64,000 nucleotides of DNA from Bacteroidota bacterium (GCA_004322215.1 SCSM01000040.1:62001-126000); one strand, 5' to 3'. Positions 54,151-62,055 are shown, counted from the stretch's first letter. A program made the numbers and translations. Notes: generated by a model not told the origin, from the sequence alone.

Positions 54151-54191
54151 ACTCGCCCTGGTGCGCTGTTCCTATGGGAAGCGTGGCGAGT
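54151..54191 (-). ncRNA. Hairpin RNA upstream of the Abi_2 gene (abiF-motif candidate)
   Basis: On the minus strand ACTCGCC (54191-54185) pairs with GGCGAGT (54157-54151), enclosing a second stem formed by CGCTTCC and GGAACAGCG around the loop CATA, and it is followed by CTTTT. It is GC-rich in an otherwise AT-rich region and ends 19 bases before the Abi_2 start codon. A structured RNA upstream of abiF-family genes (the abiF RNA motif) has been described and proposed as an RNA antitoxin. I match position and general form only, not the published consensus. Confidence 0.5.
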
Positions 54192-54274
54192 ACTGTTAAT
54201 CAAAATTAAATATTATTTTTCATAAATGCAAATTTATTTTATAATATTATTTCAAACAATTTAGCGAATTACAT

Positions 54275-54308
54275 TATATCATAAAAATACGAATTTTGTT
54301 ATATATCA
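54275..54308. repeat. 34-bp direct repeat, copy 2, bordering the Abi_2 cassette
   Basis: Identical in all 34 bases and in orientation to 53121-53154, at a distance of 1154 bp. It lies 4 bases beyond the end of a truncated sorting-domain fragment. Confidence 0.9.
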
Positions 54309-54312
54309 TTTT

Positions 54313-54399
54313 TCACCACACCACAACTTTTCCTGTTCTGATATTTCCTTTTGACTTTACTTTTAAATAATACAATCCTTTTTGTAGGATGGATGTATT
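54313..54399 (-). pseudogene. Truncated end of a T9SS sorting domain
   Basis: The last 28 codons read NTSILQKGLYYLKVKSKG, NIRTGKVVVW and a TGA. This is the closing beta-strand pair of a T9SS domain. Upstream the frame meets a TAA and no cargo gene remains. It marks an ancestral T9SS gene end that now borders the Abi_2 cassette. Confidence 0.75.
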
Positions 54400-54508
54400 C
54401 AATTATATTTTGGCTAAAACATAGCAAATTGCTAATTTAATATTAAATTATTGTAAATACAAAGATTAAAGAGTTTAAACAATTTAAAATACTACAGTTA
54501 AATAAAAA

Positions 54509-55111
54509 ATGGATGAATTACAAATAGAATCAGTAATAAAAGAAGTTTCTGACTTTAACAAAAAGGCTGCTAACAAGGTAGATAATAGACTTGCTAAATT
54601 TTTAGAACTTTTTAATAATGAATTTCCTGAAAATAGTATTGTTAGATTTAAAGCTGAGACAATAACTTGGGCTTTTTTAGATACTGTATTATCTTTATAT
54701 GCAAATGGGAATAATAGTTCTGTTATTATTGAAATATATTCAATTATTGAAAAATTCGCAATTCGTGATTTGCCAAAATTTCTAAGTAGGAACAAAAAAG
54801 TACAATCAATAATTACTGATTTAATCGAACGTAAGAATTTAAATGAAATTGCAATATTCTTTGAAAGAATTGGTATTTGGTCAGATAATGATTTAATAAA
54901 TATAAAACAAATAACAAAAATTAGAAATGGAATTGCTCATAAAAGTGAAAAATTGATTGCAAAGGCTCTAAATAGTGGAAAAAAAACACATTTTTTAGAA
55001 ATTGACTCAATTGTTAAAGAATATGATTCAAGTCAATTTATTATTATTACTATTAATCTTTTATTAAAAATAATTTTTAATAAAAAATATTCAAATAATT
55101 TGAAAAAATGA
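54509..55111 (+). CDS. Uncharacterised HEPN-like helical protein
   Basis: A 200-residue, almost wholly helical, soluble protein. Residues 139-144 read RNGIAH within TKIRNGIAHKSEKL, the RNxxxH signature of HEPN domains. In toxins that motif forms an RNase active site, and it is also present in non-catalytic relatives. The N-terminal half (MDELQIESVIKEVSDFNKKA ...) is unrecognised. It is very AT-rich and sits beside, but divergent from, the Abi_2 gene. A defence or toxin role is therefore plausible but unproven. No partner antitoxin is evident. Confidence 0.65.
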   Translation: MDELQIESVIKEVSDFNKKAANKVDNRLAKFLELFNNEFPENSIVRFKAETITWAFLDTVLSLYANGNNSSVIIEIYSIIEKFAIRDLPKFLSRNKKVQSIITDLIERKNLNEIAIFFERIGIWSDNDLINIKQITKIRNGIAHKSEKLIAKALNSGKKTHFLEIDSIVKEYDSSQFIIITINLLLKIIFNKKYSNNLKK

Positions 55112-55250
55112 AAAACTTCCTACAACACTTGATATGAACAATAAGGATTTGGTTGATAAAAGAGGTATCGTTTCTCGCCTCAAATTTCGTAACTATGAAT
55201 ACTAACATAGCAGGCAATTAATTACTTGTATTACTGCTAAAAGTAACCAA

Positions 55251-56330
55251 TTAATGCTTTACAAATATTTTACTTTTATCTTTTATTTTCAAATAATATA
55301 TTCCATCAATTAACTGTGATGTATTCATCTGTATTTTTATTTCACCTATTTCCTTATCTCCTTCAAAAACAGTCATCACTTCCCGTCCAAGCATGTCATA
55401 AAGCTTCAATGAAACAAAACCGGATATTGGATTGTTGAAACTTATTTCAGCGGATTCGCTGACTGGATTGGGATTTATTTCTAAAACTTTACTCTGAGTT
55501 TCAACATCCCCGACATCGGTAACACCAGACCAGCCGGCAACACGAGCCATCATCCACCAGAAAGCTTTTCCTTTCTGCTGACAATTCAAACATTTCGAGT
55601 GGGCACATCCACAGCTATTGCATTTACCCGGATTCGCTGCACACCATTCATCAGCCCAGTTCCCGCCATTATAATCACAGGCGTCATTCGCTCCTTTGTC
55701 AAGAAAATACTTTCCGTCGGGGTCGTAACTCTCGATGTCTGCAAAATCGAAAAGGATTTTATTATTGTCTCTGCAAAATGTTCTGATTTGCTCATTTCTC
55801 TGATTTACATTACCGTTCACACCCGTACCATTCAAATGTCCCGTCATATAAATAAATTTGATATTCGGGAATTCACTCTCCAACTGATTCATCAGGTTCA
55901 GATAAGTCTGAATATCGCTCTGTGAGCCGTCCACCTGACCACACCATGACCACATCACCATATTAATGTTTTGCGTATTATTGTTAAGCATCGTCCTCGT
56001 TCTCGTTGCCCATGTTGTTCTGTCAGGATTACCCAAATCCCCTGCGAGCAAAGATGCATCATTCAGATAAAGAGAGCCATCTCCTTTATTATACGTATGA
56101 ACCGAACCCGGCAAATTATTCAGCAGACTCATACCCGTAACAATCTGGCTTCCGTGAGAAGTATGCCCGTAAGCCAGCCGAAAATCCGATTTCGCCTGTT
56201 CCACCCAATTATCAGACACTTTAGTAATGTCACAGCAGCTATGGTCAATTATTATCGGTCTGTTCTGGCTAAACGCAGTCACTGAAATAAACAGAAAAGC
56301 AAGAATCAAAATCATCAAACGTGTTTTCAT
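55251..56330 (-). CDS. Secreted protein of unknown function with T9SS domain
   Basis: A 359-residue exported protein. The start at ATG 56330 is fixed by GGAGG just upstream and by the signal peptide MKTRLMILILAFLFISVTAF. The body has RLAYGHTSHGSQIVTGM and NMVMWSWCGQVDGSQSDI, then IKFIYMTGHLNGTGVNG. This set, with a His and a Ser close together and GHLNG later, is vaguely reminiscent of SGNH-like hydrolases, but I cannot place it. A cysteine-rich segment (PGKCNSCGCAHSKCLNC) may bind metal or form disulfides. The T9SS domain (LEINPNPVSESAEISFN ... GIYYLKIKD) follows. Confidence 0.8.
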   Translation of the reverse strand: MKTRLMILILAFLFISVTAFSQNRPIIIDHSCCDITKVSDNWVEQAKSDFRLAYGHTSHGSQIVTGMSLLNNLPGSVHTYNKGDGSLYLNDASLLAGDLGNPDRTTWATRTRTMLNNNTQNINMVMWSWCGQVDGSQSDIQTYLNLMNQLESEFPNIKFIYMTGHLNGTGVNGNVNQRNEQIRTFCRDNNKILFDFADIESYDPDGKYFLDKGANDACDYNGGNWADEWCAANPGKCNSCGCAHSKCLNCQQKGKAFWWMMARVAGWSGVTDVGDVETQSKVLEINPNPVSESAEISFNNPISGFVSLKLYDMLGREVMTVFEGDKEIGEIKIQMNTSQLIDGIYYLKIKDKSKIFVKH

Positions 56331-56742
56331 ATAACCTCCAAAAAAATAATTTGTAATTTTCAATTTTCAATAAATTTTTAATATTTTAATTCATAATTTT
56401 CAAAACATTATTTATATATTTCAATAGCACACCGATTTTACTGATTCCTAAAAATTCTGTGCAAATCTGTCTTATCCGTCTCATCTGTGTCCTATTAATT
56501 GATTTATTTGTCTATTATTTTTTTCTTTCTTTTAATATTTCTTCATTAAAAATTCATTTTAAATTTTAATTTGAAAATTCTTTGTGTTCCTCTGTGCTTA
56601 ACTCAGTGTAACTCTGTGATACAAAAAATGACTGTTAACCTTATCCACACAACACTCAACACACAAAACTCAAAACAATTTATATATTTCATCATTAAAA
56701 ATTCATTTTAAATTTTAAATTATAAATTGAAAATTCTTAGAA
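56331..56742. other. 412-bp intergenic region of degenerate dispersed repeats
   Basis: No gene is seen. Two copies of ATTAAAAATTCATTTTAAAT lie near 56548 and 56692. The segments CAAATCTGTCTTATCCGTCT (about 56463) and CTTTGTGTTCCTCTGTGCTT (about 56581) resemble simple dispersed spacer repeats common in FCB genomes. Confidence 0.5.
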
Positions 56743-58152
56743 CTATTCTTTCACAAACATCTCCGTTTCATTTCCAATTTTTACAAAATACACACCCTCT
56801 GCCAATTTGGAAATATCTATCCTCATCCCTTCTTCTATTTGGATACGGGCAGGCATAAGGTTAAGGACACATTCTCCCAAAATGTTATATATACAAATAT
56901 CCTGAAGGGGCAATTCGTGAATTGCCCCTACATTTATTTCAATATAATTCGTCGCAGGATTTGGATAAACCGATAATGAAGATAATGATGAATTATCATC
57001 AACACCCATTGGAAGCCATTCATAAGCTCCTATATCAATTGTATAATGCAAGGGACGTACTCTATAAAACATTGGGTGTTCATACTCATAAAAAGGGATT
57101 AGACTCGTTCCTGATACTGAATCTGGGTCTGTTCCCGCATTAATTGCAGGATTCCCGAATAATAACTGATAATCATAATTTGTTTCATTCCTAAATCCTG
57201 CCTGTGTAACATCCGCAAAATGTATATTAGTTACAGTATCTGCTGTACCAAGTAAAACCTCACCAGGCCCTGTAAATATGTTATTAATTATTTTTGCTTC
57301 TGTTGTTCCTTGCTCAACATGGACAAAAGTCGCTCCTGCACTCCTTTTATTCACTATTGTATTGTTTACAATATAAAGCACATTTTCAGGATTTTTTAAT
57401 CCTTCAGCACCATAAGAAATTAATTTCTTGTTTTCAGCATTAGGTCCCTGCATCAAGAGATTGCCTATGATAAAAGATTTTCCCCCGTTCGGCAGGTCAA
57501 TCAGCATACTCGAATTTCCTGTTTCTTCATCCATGATTCTGTTGTACAAAATGTAATTTTCTCTGGCGCGGCTTTTCAGATTATGACCTATTTTTGCATG
57601 ATGTGAATAATTGAATCTGAACCTCAGACTTCTGACTTTTCCAATGTAAAGATTGTGAGATTGTCCGTCGCCATAACCATTATGGTTAAATTCCGATTGC
57701 ACGATAACAATATCACTACTGTCATTTGCACCCGTTAAAACTCCATCTTCATTATCGTGAAAATTGCAATGGCGGATTGTAAGATTTGTTCCTTCAAAGC
57801 GAATTCCAGCACCGTTTTGGTCGGGAACAGTACAATCCGAAAATTCGATGTATTCGATTACATTATTATTTCCCCCGACAACCCAAATCGCCTTGCCTCC
57901 TGAATTCTTTCCTCCTGCCGCAAGATGAGCAAAGCCACCAACACCACGAATTAATATATTATTTTTTAAGAAGGAGCATACATCACCAGAATATGTTCCT
58001 GCATCAATTTCGACAGTATCCCCATCCTGAACAGCAGCAGATGTTAATGCCTGGCTCGGAACTGCGAATTGCTTTCCCGACCCAACTTTAATAACACTTG
58101 AATTTGCAGTTAAACATAATAAGAACAATAGTAAAATTGTAGAAAGTATCAT
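56743..58152 (-). CDS. Secreted beta-helix protein; T9SS domain carries a palindrome insertion
   Basis: A 469-residue exported protein with a signal peptide (MILSTILLLFLLCLTANS). It has a right-handed beta-helix (GKQFAVPSQALTSAAVQDGD, IRGVGGFAHLAAGGKNSGG, IRFEGTNLTIRHCNFHDNED, HNLYIGKVRSLRFRFNYSHH, IIGNLLMQGP) and a DIGAYEWLPMGVDD end of helix. The T9SS domain is SVYPNPATNYIEINVG continuing AIHELPLQDICIYNILGE. As in the 51492 gene, the VGAIHELPL residues come from an inserted palindrome. The fold suggests polysaccharide binding or lysis. Confidence 0.9.
   Translation of the reverse strand: MILSTILLLFLLCLTANSSVIKVGSGKQFAVPSQALTSAAVQDGDTVEIDAGTYSGDVCSFLKNNILIRGVGGFAHLAAGGKNSGGKAIWVVGGNNNVIEYIEFSDCTVPDQNGAGIRFEGTNLTIRHCNFHDNEDGVLTGANDSSDIVIVQSEFNHNGYGDGQSHNLYIGKVRSLRFRFNYSHHAKIGHNLKSRARENYILYNRIMDEETGNSSMLIDLPNGGKSFIIGNLLMQGPNAENKKLISYGAEGLKNPENVLYIVNNTIVNKRSAGATFVHVEQGTTEAKIINNIFTGPGEVLLGTADTVTNIHFADVTQAGFRNETNYDYQLLFGNPAINAGTDPDSVSGTSLIPFYEYEHPMFYRVRPLHYTIDIGAYEWLPMGVDDNSSLSSLSVYPNPATNYIEINVGAIHELPLQDICIYNILGECVLNLMPARIQIEEGMRIDISKLAEGVYFVKIGNETEMFVKE
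56906..56929. repeat. Palindrome inside a second T9SS sorting-domain gene
   Basis: Arms AGGGGCAATTC and GAATTGCCCCT around a GT/AC centre, with the same AAATGTAGGGGC flank on the minus strand as the other two copies. In the gene frame it again reads VGAIHELPL. Confidence 0.88.
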
Positions 58153-58250
58153 TTGTTACCCGATTAATATAAAAACCGATATTAAATTAATAATAACCTT
58201 ATTAATTACATAACACAAAATCAAATGAAAAGTTGCAAACGTATATTTCA

Positions 58251-58278
58251 CTTCCTTAAGGAAGGGTTCGGGAAGGTG
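58251..58278 (+). repeat. Short palindromic repeat, AGGAAGGGTTYGGG family
   Basis: CTTCCTTAAGGAAG followed by GGTTCGGGAAGGTG. It is the counterpart of 1136-1166 in the opposite orientation. Confidence 0.55.
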
Positions 58279-58372
58279 TAAAAAATAAAATAATTAAAAG
58301 ACACTATCTGCAATTTGTTTAGTTGATGATACGTTATTAAATTTGTTAGAATAATAAATAATAGGTTAAGAA

Positions 58373-58555
58373 ATGCTGACAAAAGAACTTGTAACAAAAA
58401 CGATTCATTCATTGCCCGAAGAATTTGAACCAGAGGAACTAAAAGACAGAATAATTCTTCTTGATAAGATACAACAGGGCTTGAAAGATTCAGAAGAAGA
58501 AAGAACATTTAGCGAAAAGGAAGCATCAAAAAGGCTTGAAAAATGGCTATTATAA
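58373..58555 (+). CDS. Orphan small antitoxin-like protein
   Basis: A 60-residue acidic, helical protein whose final stretch (SEKEASKRLEKWLL) and early LPEEFEPEELKDRIILLDKI resemble RelB/Phd-type small antitoxins, such as the one at 15860. No toxin frame follows within several hundred bases. It may be a solitary antitoxin, the remains of a pair, or an anti-addiction gene. The ORF is intact with an ATG start, but there is only a weak GG-rich ribosome binding site. Confidence 0.6.
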   Translation: MLTKELVTKTIHSLPEEFEPEELKDRIILLDKIQQGLKDSEEERTFSEKEASKRLEKWLL

Positions 58556-58760
58556 TTTCCACTATCAAATTCAAATTTAAAAACCTATATATAATATTAA
58601 AACCTTATATATTCCTTATATATTCCTTTTGACCTTAATAACAAACCTATGAAACTCCAATCAAACCTTATTACCTTATTTTGATTTGGATTTAATTGAT
58701 TCAGGTTAAAAAAGTAATTATTACTTAAGCTAAATAGTAATATACTAATGTACTTACGAA

Positions 58761-58776
58761 TGGCACACCGATTGCT
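58761..58776 (+). promoter_or_regulatory. Sigma-54-like -24/-12 promoter
   Basis: TGGCACACCGATTGCT fits the TGGCAC-N5-TTGCW consensus, with exactly 10 bases between the GG (58762-58763) and GC (58774-58775). Transcription would begin about 12 bases downstream, at the front edge of the first hairpin. No activator gene or binding site is identified nearby. Confidence 0.42.
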
Positions 58777-58785
58777 ATAAACAAA

Positions 58786-58876
58786 AAAATGGAGCCGTCA
58801 TTGGGATTTGGGGTAGCAAACAACACCAATGAGGCTCCCTGCCGGCAAAGCTCCATTATACTTAATGGGGCTTGCC
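58786..58876 (+). ncRNA. Candidate structured RNA with two long hairpins
   Basis: Hairpin 1 pairs GGAGCC-G-TCATTGG (58791-58804) with CCAATGAGGCTCC (58826-58838): 13 bp and one bulged G. Hairpin 2 pairs GCAAAGCTCCATTA (58845-58858) with TAATGGGGCTTGC (58863-58875) around TACT: 13 bp including one G-U pair, with one bulged A. A CTTTT run follows. The outer ends 58759-58776 and 58905-58921 are themselves a partial inverted repeat (TGGCACA ... TGTGCCA). This may be a sigma-54-driven small RNA or a non-autonomous mobile element with terminal inverted repeats. Confidence 0.42.
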
Positions 58877-59150
58877 TTTTAGCGGATGTTCACGTTCTTA
58901 CATTGACAAGCTCTGTGCCAATTTATTTTTAATTATTTATCATTTTCTTAATTCATTGAATTTCAATCTGTAACAAAAATTACAATTTTGTCCGTTTTTA
59001 TTTGTGGTCTTATATTTTTATTCGTTTTGATTATATATCTGCACAGATGAGTAAAATTAACCATAATCCTGATTCGTTACTGATAATTTCAATTTTCATT
59101 TTATATTGTTATTTGATTTTGAACCTTTTGAGGTTTTACTGAAAAAATTA

Positions 59151-59657
59151 ATGTCAATATTGCTGATAATAACAACTGTATTTCATTTATGCGGTTTCTG
59201 CTTCGTTTTCGTAATTGCTCAGAAATCACACAGGAAATACATACGTAATAAAATCAAATCCGAACTTATCAAAACCGAGACTTTGAAATTTTCCAAATAT
59301 GAAATTAAAAGTAGAATTGTCCATATTAATTATGTGAAAGAAGATGAAATCAAATTTGATAATTCTATGTACGATATCGTTTCAGTAAAAGAAACCTCTG
59401 ATTCATTATTCATTACCTGCATCAATGACAAAGAAGAAAAAATATTAATTGAAAATTACATAGAAAATGAAAAAAAATCTGATTCTGATTCTAATCAGAC
59501 AAATTATAAGAATTTGAAACCTTTCTCGGTTTTTGTTTTAAATGAATTAAGAAAATATCCTGAATTTTATTCAATCAGGATTCTGGAAAATGAGTTTGGA
59601 AATGATTTTTACAAATCAATTATTTCCGATGTATTATCTCCGCCTCCCAAAGCTTAA
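59151..59657 (+). CDS. Small single-pass membrane protein near a TonB receptor
   Basis: A protein of about 168 residues with one N-terminal membrane segment (MSILLIITTVFHLCGFCFVF), a charged connector (IAQKSHRKYIRNKIKSELIK) and a soluble part ending SPPPKA. Its IKFDNSMYDIVSV and SLFITCINDKEEK strands are reminiscent of a small Bacteroidota protein often encoded just before TonB-dependent receptors, including metal-related ones. I know no function. ATG at 59151 is preferred to an upstream TTG at 59106, as it makes the membrane segment N-terminal. The receptor gene starts about 200 bp downstream. Confidence 0.65.
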   Translation: MSILLIITTVFHLCGFCFVFVIAQKSHRKYIRNKIKSELIKTETLKFSKYEIKSRIVHINYVKEDEIKFDNSMYDIVSVKETSDSLFITCINDKEEKILIENYIENEKKSDSDSNQTNYKNLKPFSVFVLNELRKYPEFYSIRILENEFGNDFYKSIISDVLSPPPKA

Positions 59658-59759
59658 TCTGTTCCATTTGATTAATAACTACTATTTTTAAATAGTAAGC
59701 TAATAAAAAAATTCATTTTCGGATTTTTCCTCTCACATTTAAGTAAGCGGATAAAACCA

Positions 59760-59792
59760 TTTGTTGGTATTGAATCCATACCACTATCTTTA
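59760..59792 (+). promoter_or_regulatory. Possible promoter for the TonB-dependent receptor
   Basis: TTTG at 59760-59763 and TATCTTTA at 59785-59792 (one base from TAnnTTTG) are separated by 21 bases, about 60 bp before the receptor start. Confidence 0.35.
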
Positions 59793-59853
59793 GATTGTGT
59801 CTGTTCAATATCATAAATATATAGTATAACAAAAATTAATAACGGAGATAATA

Positions 59854-62004
59854 ATGAAAAATAAATTTATAATTATTTGTGTATTATTAATAAGCAGCAA
59901 CCTGCTGTTTTCACAAATCGAAAAAGTTAAAAAGAAAGATACTCTAGAGTATAAAACATCAGAAATTGTTGTTTCAGCACTTAGGTATCCCGAAAGAGTA
60001 ATCGAAGTGCCTTTGGCAATAAGCTACATATCAATGCACGATTTTTCTATGATTAAAGGAATCGGAATTGATGAGCCGCTCAAAACCATTCCAGGAGTTC
60101 TTGCACAATCCCGTGCGGGTGGGAGCGATGTGAGAATCACAATCCGCGGCTTTGGTGCAAGAGGTTCCGGCGACCGTTCAAACTCGGGAACTTCACGCGG
60201 AATCAAATTCTTCCTTAACGGAATTCCTCAGACTGAACCTGATGGCAGAACCTCTTTCGATTTCCTCGATTTTTCACTCGTGGATAATATCGAAGTTATC
60301 CGTTCCAATGCTTCTGCCATCTGGGGCAATGCTGCAGGAGGTGTTATCAGTATTTCTACAATGCCTGTCGCCAAGCAATCATTTCTCGATTTCACTGCTC
60401 AAGCCGGCTCTTATGGTTATAAAAAATATATTGCCGAAGCCGGCTCAGAAATGGATTTCGGCTATTTGAATTCATCATTTTCTGCAAGCACTTACGATGG
60501 CTGGAGGCAATTTTCTTCATCTGAAAGATATTTATTCAATCTCGGATTGACTTCAACTTTATCAAAAAATACCTTGCTTAATTTGTTCCTTTCAGGTGTA
60601 TCGAACAAGTTCAATATACCCGGTCCTTTGACTCAAACAACCTTCGATAACAATCCCGATTCTGCAAATTCAACATATCTTAGCCGTAAGGAAAGACGTT
60701 ATAACAAAGCAGTTCAAATCGGATTGAATCTCGAACATAATCTGAATGAAAATAACTCGATTTCAGGTATGTTCTTTGTCAATCCGAAATACCTGCAAAG
60801 GTCGGAACGTAATACTTATCGTGATTTCACAAGATACCATCTGGGTGGAAATGTGAATTTCAAGAACAAGCTCGAAATTGCAAATGCTGTAAATAATACT
60901 TTGTTAATCGGACTCGATGAGCAATACCAGGACGGGGCAATCCTGTTTTATTCACTTTCTCCCGATGGAAACCGCGGAAGCACACTGAAAGACAACAAGC
61001 GGGAAGGAGCTAACACATCAGGAGTCTTCATACAGGATGAAATCATGTTCAACGATGAATTCAGTGCCGTTCTCGGATTACGTTTTGACGACGTTTCATA
61101 CTACTACGAAAACTTTGTTAATCAGGACGTATCCGAAAACAAATCCTTTTCAAAATTAACTCCCAAACTTGCTATGTCATACCGGTTTTCAGGTCATCAT
61201 AATATCTATTTCAATCTTGGTGGTGGAATCGAAGTTCCCGCCGGCAATGAAACTGACCCATCACCCTATCTTGGTATGGACACAATTCACTTAGTGAACC
61301 CTTTACTCGAGCCGATTGTTTCGACTACTTATGAAATCGGAAGTAAGAATGTCGGGCAACTCGATGGTTCTTTCATTAACCGGCTGAATTATGAAGCTGC
61401 TCTATATCTGATAGATACAAAAAACGACATCATTCCCTACCAGGGCGGTAAATTCTATTTTACGGCTGGTAAAACTCAAAGAATAGGTGCTGAATTCGGG
61501 CTGGGTGCGAGATTCTTCAATTCACTCGATATTAATGCATCACTAACTTATATGAACAGCAAGTACAAAGATTACAAAATAGATTCCGTTAACTATGATG
61601 TCAGCAAGAAAGATAAATATGCAGACTATTCTGAAAACGATATTGCCGGAATCCCGGATATAATCTATAATGTAACATTGAGATACACGCCAAACCGGTT
61701 TGATTATGCTTTTATAGAACTGAACTTTGAAGGTGTAAGCAAGTATTTCGCTGATGATGCAAATCTGTTCACTGTTCCTTCTTATTCAATTATGAATCTG
61801 AGATTAGGAACTGCTAGACCAATCAGTATTGCTAATGGATTAGGAATGAATTTGTATGCATCTGCAAACAATATTTTGGATGCTAAGTATGCGGCTTCAT
61901 CCTTCATCAATCCGGAAATCGAGAAAGGGACCGGCTTGCCGGTTTATCTCGAACCCGGTTTGCCAAGGAATTTTATATTTGGATTAGCATTTGAGTGGAA
62001 GTAA
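59854..62004 (+). CDS. TonB-dependent outer-membrane receptor
   Basis: A 716-residue outer-membrane transporter. After a signal peptide (MKNKFIIICVLLISSNLLFS) comes a TonB-box-like TSEIVVSAL and a plug domain (LKTIPGVLAQSRAGGSDVRI, TIRGFGARGSGDRS, FLNGIPQTEPDGRTSFD, IEVIRSNASAIWGNAAGGVI). The 22-stranded barrel closes with GLPRNFIFGLAFEWK. The plug's GIPQTEPDGR and the absence of a CarboxypepD-like N-terminal extension resemble FecA-type siderophore or metal receptors rather than SusC. The substrate is not determinable. The preceding small membrane protein may be functionally linked. Confidence 0.94.
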   Translation: MKNKFIIICVLLISSNLLFSQIEKVKKKDTLEYKTSEIVVSALRYPERVIEVPLAISYISMHDFSMIKGIGIDEPLKTIPGVLAQSRAGGSDVRITIRGFGARGSGDRSNSGTSRGIKFFLNGIPQTEPDGRTSFDFLDFSLVDNIEVIRSNASAIWGNAAGGVISISTMPVAKQSFLDFTAQAGSYGYKKYIAEAGSEMDFGYLNSSFSASTYDGWRQFSSSERYLFNLGLTSTLSKNTLLNLFLSGVSNKFNIPGPLTQTTFDNNPDSANSTYLSRKERRYNKAVQIGLNLEHNLNENNSISGMFFVNPKYLQRSERNTYRDFTRYHLGGNVNFKNKLEIANAVNNTLLIGLDEQYQDGAILFYSLSPDGNRGSTLKDNKREGANTSGVFIQDEIMFNDEFSAVLGLRFDDVSYYYENFVNQDVSENKSFSKLTPKLAMSYRFSGHHNIYFNLGGGIEVPAGNETDPSPYLGMDTIHLVNPLLEPIVSTTYEIGSKNVGQLDGSFINRLNYEAALYLIDTKNDIIPYQGGKFYFTAGKTQRIGAEFGLGARFFNSLDINASLTYMNSKYKDYKIDSVNYDVSKKDKYADYSENDIAGIPDIIYNVTLRYTPNRFDYAFIELNFEGVSKYFADDANLFTVPSYSIMNLRLGTARPISIANGLGMNLYASANNILDAKYAASSFINPEIEKGTGLPVYLEPGLPRNFIFGLAFEWK

Positions 62005-62016
62005 TAGAGTTTATTT

Positions 62017-62055
62017 AAAAGGTGATGGATTTAAATTAATCCATCACCTTTTTTT
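62017..62055. terminator. Bidirectional rho-independent terminator
   Basis: GGTGATGGATT (62021-62031) pairs perfectly with AATCCATCACC (62038-62048) around a 6-base loop, with AAAA before and seven T after. It lies between the convergent receptor and SUMF1-domain genes and can serve both. Confidence 0.92.

Larger units (their letters stand above)
54132..54508. other. Intergenic region of the Abi_2 cassette border
   Basis: This 377-bp gap holds the hairpin RNA candidate (54151-54191), AT-rich sequence that probably contains its promoter (54200-54270), direct repeat copy 2 (54275-54308) and the remains of a T9SS sorting domain (54313-54399). No further gene is seen up to the HEPN gene at 54509. 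Confidence 0.6.
58556..59150. other. 595-bp region without a gene, carrying a structured RNA-like element
   Basis: A tandem 11-bp repeat (TTATATATTCC at 58605-58626) is followed by AT-rich sequence and then a compact, GC-rich element bounded by inverted ends (58759-58921). Further AT-rich DNA leads up to the small membrane protein gene. No coding sequence is supported. Confidence 0.55.

Noticed and set aside
55132-55205. A 23-codon frame between the HEPN gene and the secreted protein gene
   Set aside because: It is too short, lacks a ribosome binding site and shows no recognisable features.
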